Made by a program: the position numbers and the translations under genes. Shown here one piece after another: positions 34,195 to 43,665 of a stretch of DNA of 64,000 nt. Position 1 is the first letter of the stretch, and every line of letters starts with the position of its first letter. The notes under the pieces were generated by a model that was given only the letters and a program-made list of their open reading frames with translations, had not been told where the DNA came from and searched no databases. Source of the DNA: Diaporthe sp. PMI_573 (taxonomy: Eukaryota; Ascomycota; Sordariomycetes; Diaporthales; Diaporthaceae); assembly GCA_021399435.1 (NCBI GenBank), contig JAJTUP010000070.1, positions 1-64,000 of the forward strand. The letters are read 5' to 3'.

Positions 34195-34728
34195 ATGAAA
34201 ATGCTACGAAAGTACTGTCCCTGGTTCAGGCGCACGTCCAAACGCCGCGGCAATGTGTCTGCAGAATTGAAAAACACTCCGCCGCCATATGTTAACGCCC
34301 AAAACCAAGACCCAATCCTACTCACAGACCCAATCACCATTTCGCATATAGCTCCTCATCGAGATGCTATTATAAGCACCGCAACCCTCGCATGTACCTT
34401 GTCCTCTGCGGCCATTACTGCACGCGCACTAGCTGAGAACCCGCAGTCGGCTATTGCCATGGCCAATGCATTGGAACTTATTAAAACAACAGTCACAACC
34501 GTGCTTACTGCTCGCGGTATACCTTCCAACTCGCAAACGGCTGCCACCATCTGGGCTGCCGTTCTTGGCTCCTCAACTCGCAAAGCTCGTGAGGTTGCTG
34601 ATCGGCTGGACGAGCCTGACTTGGCTAGCCAAGAGGCGGCGCGTCTTGAAGGATTGTTGGCAAGTGGCGGGGCTGATGCGATAGCAATCCAATACTGCAG
34701 GAGGAAGGGGATTGCAGTTGCGACTTAG
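34195..34728 (+). CDS. Hypothetical Ala-rich helical protein
   Basis: The frame is open further upstream, but the first ATG in a credible position is 34195, giving 177 residues. The N-terminus is basic (MKMLRKYCPWFRRTSKRRG). It is followed by a Pro-rich linker and then about 110 residues rich in Ala, Thr and Leu that should be helical (ALAENPQSAIAMANALELI, KAREVADRLDEPD). There is no signal peptide. No family is recognised. Codon use and length support a real gene, and an isolated position beside a motif array and decayed DNA fits an accessory orphan. Confidence 0.5.
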   Translation: MKMLRKYCPWFRRTSKRRGNVSAELKNTPPPYVNAQNQDPILLTDPITISHIAPHRDAIISTATLACTLSSAAITARALAENPQSAIAMANALELIKTTVTTVLTARGIPSNSQTAATIWAAVLGSSTRKAREVADRLDEPDLASQEAARLEGLLASGGADAIAIQYCRRKGIAVAT

Positions 34729-36092
34729 TTGGTCATATAGCTACGGTCAAGTCGTCCTGGAAACAAGTGGCCATAGGGGGTCGCCTGCACCTGCCACTCC
34801 TACGTCCCCTGGGCACCCGCACTACACTGCGTCTGAGGTCTCCACCTGGGCAGTGTTTTGTCGTTACACCGGATTGCACCCTTCTTCTTCGACCACATCG
34901 CCAGCCTCGACCATGCTCTGAAAGCCGTCTACATTATGATCCCTAGGCTGGGTATCTTTCCGTCACGCCAAACCATGAGGTCTTCTCTGGCCTTCACATA
35001 CACGAGCACTCCACCCGAGGCCACGCCAGGCAGAGGCCGATTCAGCATCCCACCATCACAAGTGCCTTTCGCCAATCTCAACTCCTTTCCAATCCGCATA
35101 CACTCGCTCACTTGCAATCACTCTGACGCATCAGGTATCTTGGTTGTCACGACCTGATCTACGAGGCACGTCGCTCATCAACCAAGGTTGCTCAATCCGG
35201 CTTCTCAATTCGATTTCGTTGCACCAAATCTTCCGTCTTGCCCTCAAGAGCCTAGCATGCCAGAGCACTCCGAGTCCGTGTTATGGTAGATGCTCCGATT
35301 TCTCAGACCTCCCATCATCGCCCACATTCTCCCACCTTCTCCCGACAACGCCAACGTGCAACACCATGCACCACCATCCATCGTACCCGGACCTGCGGCC
35401 GCTCCCTTATCCATCCTGCCTTTGCCTCCATCAACGACTTTCTCTTGGGAACGAAGGACTATCCGCCGGGAATTCCAAGGCCCAGGACACAGAGATCACA
35501 CAAGGGGTTGAAGTACCGATTCACGCTTCTCCCAGCATCATTACCAAAGTCGGAACTTTGCCTTCGGGATCGGTGGGATTGGACTGTCCTTGAGCACTAA
35601 GGGATGCTCTACATTCAGCATGCTTTTGGAATTGATTCCAAACCGCTCGGTAGGTGCTTTCACCCACTCCCACCACATTTGGATTTAGGCTAATAGCATC
35701 GATTTTCCTCAGTTGGCGTTGATAGGTCTCTTCTCTTTGGGACTCCCTTTGAAGCCCTCGCGTCTCGCCACTCACCGTCTGGCCTCTCTTCAAAACTTTC
35801 TGTACTCCTTGATTCAAGGCAGGAGAAATGCCACACGAATTGTTTCTCCTCTGGAACCCAGCAGTCAACTGCTTCGATACCAGTCAATTGATCTCTCGCA
35901 TCAGCTCGGCTTCACTTCGGCATTGCCCTTTCATTCCTTTTGTCGTCACACAAAGTACCTACAAAGGGTCAACCAGGATTCCGGCAGCCACCGTGGACCC
36001 CGGAAACCACATGTGGACAATTTCACTTGGATCTGCATCGACACAGCAGATATCATGCATTGGTCAGTCTTCCATCCAACGATGCAGTCAAT

Positions 36093-36094
<2 letters not shown>
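34729..36094. other. Low-complexity intergenic stretch
   Basis: Pyrimidine-rich on the plus strand, which opens long Pro/Ser-rich frames (34858-35600) that I regard as compositional. Minus-strand frames at 34929-35117 and 35521-35868 have more balanced residue content and could be exons of an unrecognised gene, but I cannot support one. Confidence 0.35.
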
Positions 36095-36129
<35 letters not shown>

Positions 36130-36200
36130 TCGACGCTCTCTCTGTGTGTCTCGACGCTCTCTCTGTGTGTCTCGACGCTCTCTGTCTCGACGCTCTCGAC
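36095..36200. repeat. GT microsatellite plus 21-bp tandem repeat
   Basis: A GT run (36095-36127) is followed by about four copies of a 21-bp unit, TCTCGACGCTCTCTCTGTGTG, the last ones shortened. Frames that cross it (Cys-Val runs) are artefacts. Confidence 0.9.
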
Positions 36201-36655
36201 CTGAAAGGAATTCGGTGGCGCAGGGTGGCCTTGTTTCTTGAATCTTGGCAGCAGGACAAATAACTACACTGGATCAATTCACAGCAAGACATTTATGATT
36301 GCCTCAATTTCCCTCCGAGTGAAACAAGAGCTTTTGCCCTTTCAACAGTCTGAACGCCCTTCCATGCCCCAGTTAGATGAAAGAGCTCCAGATACTGCCA
36401 ATGGACTCTTCAGAATAGGTTTATAGTTCTCATCAAATTGGGTCGTGAATAGTACCGGCTTACTGAATGCGATGATTCTCTTGAGCGAATATGCCCAACT
36501 GCAATTCCGTTGGTGGCAGCCGTAAGAATCTTGTCCCCTTTGGCGTGCCAAAATCACGTCCCTGTCAGATCATCACAAACAAGATACAGGAATTAGAGGG
36601 TTCACAGAGAAAAGAAGGCACACAGCCATTTCATTGTTGATATAAATATTTACAT
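36201..36655. other. Intergenic stretch
   Basis: No supported feature between the microsatellite and the minus-strand membrane-protein frame. Confidence 0.35.
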
Positions 36656-37041
36656 TAAACCACCCCCCCCCCACCCCCCCACCAAAAACAAAACGACAAC
36701 ACGGACCGAGAATAAAAACAACAACAAAAAAACCTTACTCGTCCCCGGCTACCCCACCAGCCGTCTCCCCCGAGGCCTGCCGCCGCGCCACCGGCAGCGA
36801 GCTCGGCGCCGAGCGCCGCCATCTCGATGTCACGGGACGTGACATTGGGCCCCCCCCGCTCAAGGAGGGCGCCCAGCGCCCGGGCCAGGCCCAGCTGCTG
36901 CTGGTGCTGCTGGTGGTGCTGGTGCTGGCGGCGCGACCAGCGGTGTTGCCACTACACGCCGAATCCGGCGACGACGACGGCGAGGGCAGCGAGGGCCACC
37001 CCGACTGGACCCCAAACGGGCCCGGAAATGTCCACCGGCAT
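36656..37041 (-). pseudogene. Possible one-helix membrane protein with a TAG at codon 30
   Basis: On the minus strand a very GC-rich frame starts at 37041 with MPVDISGPVWGPVG. It runs through a hydrophobic segment (VALAALAVVVAGFGV) that would cross a membrane once. TAG follows at 36954-36952. The same frame then stays open with WQHRWSRRQ, a Gln/His stretch, and an amphipathic tail containing LARALGALLERGGPNVTSRD and MAALGAEL. The tail looks like protein rather than noise, so the TAG probably replaces a Trp or Gln. The 3' end is uncertain; the frame runs into a C-run near 36660. No family is recognised. Confidence 0.45.
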
Positions 37042-37128
37042 GGTGGTGTGTGTGTGTGTGCGTGTGTGTGTGTGTGCGTGTGTGTGTGTGTGTGTGTGTT
37101 AGTGTGTTAGTGTGTGTGTGTGTGTGTG
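37042..37128. repeat. GT microsatellite
   Basis: An interrupted run of GT dinucleotides directly upstream of the minus-strand start at 37041, where it would lie in the leader as CA repeats. Confidence 0.95.
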
Positions 37129-37699
37129 CCTGGAGAAAAGTTTCTTCGCCAGTTGATTGTGGAGGATTACTGTTTTGTTTACTCTTCGTTATAAGACTTG
37201 TTCCTTCCTTGCGAATCGTGGGCTTGTATCCGCTGAATGGTAAGAGCTCTCTATGTCCGCTGGGAAGGGAAGGTATGTCCCTCCCGGCCGCCAGCACTAC
37301 AGCCATCCTAATCTTTGTGAGGCTCTTTGGTGAATTCGTTCGGACTGGTTACCTAGGGAGTTGAGGCCGTCCCAACTCGCTGGGTGCGGGCACTTTGCGA
37401 CTCTGTTCGAGATTGGGCAGGATGATGGCCAATGACCCGATCAAACCCTTTGGATCCTTTTCACGAGGAGGGACTGGGGCATTTTGAGAACATTCTGCCC
37501 CAAATTTCGCTCTGGGGATGACAGGAAGAAAATTCACGGTTGACTGCTATTGCTTGGGTATACCAAATCTCTCGAATCGCGAACGCAAACTGGACCTCTG
37601 GAGAGGTGGTACAACCACGAAGTGTCAGAGCAGTTGTTCTAACGTGTTATTAAAGCTTCCATCCCTACCAACACTGACCGTTTCTCGAGTTTTCAACTT
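37129..37699. other. Intergenic stretch
   Basis: No supported feature; ends at the outer inverted repeat of a nested MITE. Confidence 0.35.
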
Positions 37700-38825
37700 G
37701 AACGCGGAGATTCGCAACCCCCAAAACGGAGGGCGCAACCCCCAAAACGGAGGGCGCAACCCCAAATTGGCTGCAGCCAATCAGATCGCTTCATTTGACC
37801 CACTTACAACCTCGCAACACCACCCCTTCAGTGCTTTTTGCAGCGGCAGCACTCAGCGCCCTGCAGCGCCTCCATGGTCGCCAACTTGCAAACAACGACC
37901 TATCGGAAGCGGAGGGCGCCGTCAGACATCACGAAGACTTCAGCAGCAGGTACACCCTTAAGCACAAATTCAGAGGCTAAGCGGCAGCGTACAGCAGCTC
38001 TCAGAAGCATCAACCAGTTGCCACAGGTAGATCTGACTGTTGACAACGTCGTCAGCGACAACGACAAGGAGGAGGAGATTCAAGACGAGATTGTAGTCCG
38101 TACAGACTAGATACGTAGCAAAACACCATCGATTTAAGCGATTGCACTACAGCAAGCCGTTTTTTTGCTGCACTCGTAATGAGGACAGCCGGCAGTAACG
38201 GCGGGTAGGTTAGAATAATGGTTTGCATACTAATTGAAGACGGAGATTCGCACCGGTAAAATCAGAGGGTACACCGGCACAACTGCTGACTAAGCTAGCG
38301 CCAGAGGCTGCAGCCAATAAGAGGCCGCCATTTGACCCACTCTAAACCTCACCACCCCATAGTGCTTTTTACAGCTATAACCACCAAGGCACCCTCCTCC
38401 ACCACCAAACTTAACACCACCCACCCTTATCAACAAATCACTAAATTACTCATCAGGATCAATCGATTCAGCATCAAAAGTACCCTTTAGTCGGTTAGAT
38501 CTTAATTTTCTAATATTATAGTAATAGTACAGTTGCCTAATTACTCTAGTTTTAAGGCGTAGTGGCAGCGATGAGACCATTACACGCATAGATGGGCACA
38601 AAAACACCACGGATTTGGTTGATTTAGGCCCTAACAAGTTTGTATGGTAAATTTGGTATGGGGCCCTATAATTGCACTAGGAGTTGCTTGTACTGGTGTA
38701 CCCTCCGATTTTACCGGTGCGAATCTCCGTCTTCTACTAATTTGGGTGGTGCGCATTATATGTGCACTGGGGTGGTACATTAGGGGTTGTACCCTCCGTT
38801 TATGGGGTTGCGAATCTCCGCGTTC
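37700..38825. mobile_element. hAT-like MITE, copy B (outer element of a nest)
   Basis: The ends are related inverted repeats. The left begins at 37700 with GAACGCGGAGATTCGCAACC and the right ends at 38825 with its complement, about 36 bp recognisable with a few mismatches. The left end carries a short internal duplication of the ACGGAGGGCGCAACCCC segment. Flanking octamers (TTCAACTT and TTTATTTT) match at only five of eight positions, so the insertion is old. Copy C lies inside; without it copy B would be about 620 bp, close to copy A. A 90-residue frame at 37838-38110, basic then acidic and ending EEEIQDEIVVRTD, resembles the interior of copy A and is probably a transposase N-terminal remnant. 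Confidence 0.75.
38236..38734. mobile_element. hAT-like MITE, copy C (nested inside copy B)
   Basis: The element is 499 bp with inverted repeats of about 48 bp starting GAAGACGGAGATTCGC, only three mismatches between ends. A perfect 8-bp duplication, TACTAATT, flanks it at 38228-38235 and 38735-38742. The terminal sequence is closely related to copies A and B. Interior similarity (a GCCAAT and TTTGACCCACT segment, and AAAACACCACGGATTT) confirms one family. The near-identical ends and intact target duplication show it is younger than the element it sits in. Confidence 0.92.
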
Positions 38826-39331
38826 TTTATTTTCTGGAACTACTGACGCGTTCTCTCCGAGCTGGAATCATATTACTTTGGCGACGTTAACGTTGAATGT
38901 ACTTCGATTCCCCTGTGCGTATGATCGTCGACATCTGCATGACGGAAAAATGGGGAGTGGGCCACTCGGAGTTCTAAGCGCAAACGCGCCCGCGAACCCG
39001 AAAGAGAACAAAACCGCCGTAATACAACGAGCTTGTTGAGATAGAAAAGATTGCACGAGTTACTGACTTTGAGAGTATGGGGCTATTTAGGCCTATTCAT
39101 GTCCAGATACCTTGGCCCGAAGCAAAGTGGGCCAGGTGCTTGGTGCCACAGTCACTGCTTCAACGGAGGATAGTATTGATCACCGTGCTCCATATGTCAT
39201 GAGTCGGATGTCCGTATAGTCGACTACAGAATTGTTATAAAAACGCAGATCTCGTCCTACTTTTGGTGGCTCTACATCGTTCTGTGTATGTTCAGATGAA
39301 CAAAGTGATCGAATTTACTCCAAATAGAAAA
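38826..39331. other. Intergenic region upstream of the SnoaL-like gene
   Basis: No separate feature; should include the promoter of the gene at 39332. Confidence 0.35.
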
Positions 39332-40141
39332 ATGGCAAATTCAACGGCTTCTGATATCCTTCAGGCTCTCTTGAAGAAAGCGAACAAAGGACAATGGGAT
39401 GCAATCCACGAACATTTTCAGCCAACGGTGACTTACAACAGGAAACCAGAAGCCAGGAATGATTTCATTCACCGCATTGTTGGAATCACCCAGGGAGGCG
39501 ACATCAAACTTCGGGTGGATGCGTTGACAACAGACGAAGCTGCACAGTCCCTCGCGGGGCGGCTCATTATCACCGCCAAAAATGCCGATGGAGCTACGTT
39601 CGAGGTTTACGACATGATCCTCTTGTCTGTGGAAGACGGCAAAATCTCTCGCTTCTATCAGATTCAGTCGGACATAAGCCGTCACTTCCGAGCACCAGCC
39701 GTGCCGCCCTTCGCTCCCAAGCCCTCGACGAACCCATTGTCAGCAACTGAACTCAAACATGCTTATATGAAATACATCGGCGACATCAACACCCGCTGCA
39801 TGCATACCAACGTAGCCGAGCACTTCTCCGAAGAGGTGTTATTGGGGCCTCAGACGCTGGGTCACGAACAACTAGGGCGTTTCTTCGTGAACGTCATTTA
39901 TCCCGCGACAGCTGGACTCAAGTACCACGTGGAAGAATTGGTGGTTGATGCCGAGAAGCAACAAGTTGCTGCCAAGCTTTCCATGCGAGGAGTCCCTGAA
40001 AACAAACGTGTCCGAGAGAACTTCGGAGGCGGCGAAATCAAGCTGGATGAGATTGCCATGTATGGGTTCACTGATGGGAAGATATCCATTTTTGGTGGCG
40101 CCACGCCGAGTGGCTGGTTACCAGGGCCTCCGGCGAAGTAG
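39332..40141 (+). CDS. Tandem SnoaL/NTF2-like domain protein
   Basis: An intact frame; I start at 39332 (context AAAAATGGC), giving 269 residues, though an ATG at 39296 is in frame. Two NTF2-like units are visible. Unit 1 (about 1-115) has DILQALLKKANKGQWDAIHE, then DMILLSVEDGKISRFYQIQ. Unit 2 (about 140-255) has LKHAYMKYIGDINTRCMHT, then IAMYGFTDGKISIFGG. Each unit follows the SnoaL layout of a long helix, a variable sheet, and a D-G-K-I strand near the end. SnoaL-type folds serve as small cyclases, isomerases or binding proteins in secondary metabolism; two in one chain may act like a built-in dimer. I cannot name the substrate. No targeting signal is seen. Confidence 0.75.
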   Translation: MANSTASDILQALLKKANKGQWDAIHEHFQPTVTYNRKPEARNDFIHRIVGITQGGDIKLRVDALTTDEAAQSLAGRLIITAKNADGATFEVYDMILLSVEDGKISRFYQIQSDISRHFRAPAVPPFAPKPSTNPLSATELKHAYMKYIGDINTRCMHTNVAEHFSEEVLLGPQTLGHEQLGRFFVNVIYPATAGLKYHVEELVVDAEKQQVAAKLSMRGVPENKRVRENFGGGEIKLDEIAMYGFTDGKISIFGGATPSGWLPGPPAK

Positions 40142-40189
40142 GATTTCGGTGGAATACTGACGCGGTGACACAAGGGCCCCTATTTAACT

Positions 40190-42102
40190 ATGGTATCCTG
40201 TTCTTCATACGATATGTATTGTTTGTGTTGGAAGGAGCGACAGGTAGCCGCACGGGCTAACGCCTAGCCTACAAATAAGCTTTTTCTAAGCGTTAATAGC
40301 AGGAGATTTCTCTCCTAAACACACAATAATCAACTAATGTTTGCTTTAATGCTTTATTAGGTTATAAGCCTAGCTGTTGGTTGGGCACGTAAACGAGTAA
40401 TTACTCGAAGGGGTTACCGAAGTGGCTACTTGATAGCTTCAATTTGGTGGGTCTGTCGTGTGTGTTGCTTCTGGCTGACCCCTTCGTGGGCGGCGAAGCG
40501 CCCAAGTAGGGTGCAGCCAGAAGGCTGACTAATCTAAGGTATGCACGGGCCAGTAGTTGGTCCAAGCGCCCTTGCTGCCAATGGCTGTCTGAGATGACTA
40601 AGCACCCATCCGCAGCCAGCCAGCCAGAAGCAGAGTATTGACACAATATATACAAAATATATACAACTTTTTAAACACGCTTTAAAATATATTAGGATTT
40701 TTTAATACTTATAAAAGTAACATTATATTAAATTTCGAAAGAAGCGCTATCTAATGATATATTTTTCTTAGGGATAGGGTTATCACGTAATGCTGTAGAC
40801 AGGGGTAACATTTGTATATATTTTGTATATATTTCTCTTCAAATTTCTCTAATTTTTACCCCCCTGTAAAAACCTCTTTACCTTACCCCTAACCCTAAAA
40901 GAACTATATATTAAATTCCTTTAGAGTATTTAAATTAGGGTTTCTTATATTACTTAAGCTTTAAATTTATTATTTAAGAAGTTATTAAGGTTTTAAAAAA
41001 GTGTATATCTAAAATGTATATATTTTGTCACAACTCTGGCCAGAAGTGGCCAGCTGCAGCAGTCCGCTTCAAACCGACACCTTCGGCTATCGCTATCGCT
41101 ATTGCTATCACCCATTCCACACTAGCATTACTTAATATATTATTAAACTTTAAGAATTATTAATACCCTTATTTTTATAATTATTTTTATATTTAAATTA
41201 TTAAGATTTTAATATTATAAGCCTTTACTTATATATTATTATTATACCTTATAATAGCTATTATACCTAATAGTAACTTATAATAAATTAAATACTTCTA
41301 CCTTATTAATTATTATAAGTACTTACTTAATTAGTTAAAGTTTTATAAAAAGGTAATATTATAAATATTAATATATTAATATATAAACGTTATTTAAAAT
41401 ATTTAAAATACTAAATATACTTAACTTTTATAATAATCACTGGTTTCCAAGTCCTCTAAACCTGAAAGATTAAAGGGTTTATGTTTAAAATACGTAATAA
41501 GACGGTTAATTAAGCAATATAAGTTCTAAACAATAATCACAGCTAGTAAAAGCTATTTATAGATAAATACTTAGATTGACTACTAAAGAGCTGTCCATAC
41601 TATCTAGCTATCTAGTAATAAGCGTATCCTTATATATCTATCTCTTTAGTTAGATATATAGGATATATTAGTAATCCTATATATCTAGTCTAAAGGATAT
41701 GTTAGATATATTCCTAATCTAACATATCCATTTAAGTAAGTAGGTCCTAAACCCTAACCCTAGGTGTCCCTAAACTCTATTACCTAGTACCTATAGAGTT
41801 GCGTTATAGTATCTAGTTTTAACTGCTAGGGTTATTAAAACAGGTCCCTTAGGTGCTAATATATTAGTTTATAACATTATCTCCCTCCTCCCTAGTCCTT
41901 GTCCTTAAGGTCTTTCTATAAGCTTCTCCTATTATTTATACTGTTGTTTATACCTTTTTAATTCATTATATTAAGCAGAGTTAAAGGTACTTATATCGTA
42001 AAACCTTCTATAAAGAGAGCTCTTAATCTTTTCCTTACTTATGCTTAAAAGACTTTAAAGCAGGACAATCTCCTAGCTACTATTACTAAGAATTGTTTTA
42101 AA
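40190..42102. repeat. AT-rich RIP-degraded repeat tract
   Basis: Composition drops abruptly to AT-rich sequence dense in TATA and TTAA words, with no open frames. Two copies of CCCTAACCCT-type sequence near 40890 and 41755 are isolated, not a telomeric array. This is probably the body of one or more old transposons. Confidence 0.6.
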
Positions 42103-42660
42103 ATGCCTTCTTATTCGTCCTATAAGAGCTGCAGCATTAAGTTATACTAGGTGTCTCCTAAGGATTCTTCTTATTGTATAGAGTATGTTTATTTAGGCAT
42201 CTTGTTTTATAATATTTTAGGGCCTTTATTAGCAGACCTTTAGAACATTACTAAGCAGCATTAATAATTAGAGGAGCAGCTAGAGGCTGCTAAGGAAGAA
42301 CATTAGGCTATTAATAATAAGATTAAGCGCCTATGTATATAAAAGAAGGAATAGGGTTGTAAGATAAGGCGCGTAATTTATTATAGTTTAGATTCTATAG
42401 AGGAGCTGGATTATATAGAAAATAAGGAGGCTAAGGCTAAGTACAAGTATATTGCTAATCAGTCTGCCAAGGTTGTCTGTTGGAACTCGTCTAAGGAGGC
42501 TAGGGGTATAGTGGCTTAGGAGGCCTAGTTGCGTGCTAAAGGTAAGGTTGGTATCTTTAACTAGAGTTCCTTAGTAAATAATAGTGCTAGCTAGTCTAAT
42601 TTCCTAGACATTCCTAGTGTTAGTAGGGATGTGACTGCTAGTAGTCTATTAAAATCCTAA
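42103..42660 (+). pseudogene. RIP-mutated transposon-associated zinc-knuckle/coiled-coil protein remnant
   Basis: One frame can be followed from ATG at 42103 to TAA at 42660 if about 12 TAG/TAA codons are read as Gln. The N-terminal part keeps spaced Cys and Tyr positions that look like a former Cys-rich cluster (Cys TGT changed to Tyr TAT). A Glu/Lys-rich coiled coil follows (LEEQLEAAKEEH, SIEELDYIENKEAKAK). This layout resembles proteins commonly found beside fungal transposons. The stop distribution fits CAG-to-TAG mutation. Confidence 0.6.
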
Positions 42661-42767
42661 TGTGTATTTTTCTAGTAAAGTAATTGTTTAGTGAATTAAA
42701 TCTGTAGCTGTTCTGTTAGCTTAGTTGTTCCTAATTTAACTAGTAGAGTTATTAACTAGTTAAGTTT

Positions 42768-42990
42768 TTCGACTGGTTGACTGGGTTAACTGGTTGAGGT
42801 GGTTAACTAGTTGACTTCCTTATTTCCATGTGTTCTTCGACTGGTTGACTGGGTTAACTGGTTGAGGTGGTTAACTAGTTGACTTCCTTATTTCCATGTG
42901 TTCTTCGACTGGTTGACTGGGTTGACTGGTTGACTGGGTTGACTGGTTGAGGGATTTGACTGGTTGAGCTTCTGGACTGGTTGACTGTCC
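42768..42990. repeat. 68-bp minisatellite built from GACTGGTTGA motifs
   Basis: Two complete 68-bp units begin at 42768 and 42836, and a third, diverging copy begins at 42904. Each unit contains GACTGGTTGACTGGGTTAAC and TTAACTAGTTGAC followed by a TCCTTATTTCCATGTG spacer. After 42904 the array continues as shorter GACTGGTTGA steps. Confidence 0.9.
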
Positions 42991-43665
42991 TGGCTGCTTT
43001 GTGGGCCTTGTGGACCTTCTAAGCTAGCTAGTGTTGTTAGGTAGCTGGCTAGTTAGCCTTTCCTTAGTTATCCTCGTTTTAGTTATAGCTAAGTTACTAA
43101 CTTAGTATTCTTCTAAGAGTTACTTATAACTAGTAAGGTTCTTAGCTAGCTCCTATATATTTTTACTATTATTATAGTCTTTTTATTTAATTAGGTACTC
43201 TATATTATTATTATAAATCCTATAATCCTTAATCTCTTTAACTTTCTATTCTTTTTTATTATTATTAAGTTTAATCTATATTTCTAGCTATATATTAGCT
43301 AGTACTAGTTCTAAAAGCAAGATGTAAAAGACTAAGTGTCTTTGTATTTTATTAGATAATAAGAGTTAGAAGTTAATATTTAATTATTTTTTTAAAATTT
43401 TAAATAGTCTAATCTTCTTATAATCTAGCTTGTTACTAAGTTACTTAGTTTTAATATTTCTATAAAGTAAATAGACTTTATCTTCCTTCTTTAAGGTTAG
43501 TCCCTTTAACCTTTTCTTATTAGTATAGATTGTTATTTATTCTTATATAAAGAGCAGTTCTTACTAAAACTCCTTATATAGGTTTTAAATCTTAGTTGCC
43601 TTTTTTATAGCTATCTAGACTTCTGTTCTACTAATAGGTTCTCTATAGGCTTCTAGTTTATATAT
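42991..43665. other. AT-rich degraded sequence
   Basis: No open frame or recognisable repeat boundary; same composition as the rest of the degraded tract. Confidence 0.4.

Noticed and set aside
34858..35600. Pro/Ser-rich plus-strand frames
   Set aside because: Explained by pyrimidine-rich sequence; three overlapping frames are open at once.
35713..36263. Long plus-strand frames running into Cys-Val runs
   Set aside because: They cross the GT microsatellite in all three frames and show no domain.
36827..37364. Plus-strand frames rich in Cys and Trp, then Val-Cys runs
   Set aside because: Compositional products of GC-rich DNA and the GT repeat; the minus-strand frame is more protein-like.
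42768..42990. Regularly spaced repeats considered as a CRISPR array
   Set aside because: The whole unit including its spacer is repeated and the genome is fungal; it is a minisatellite.
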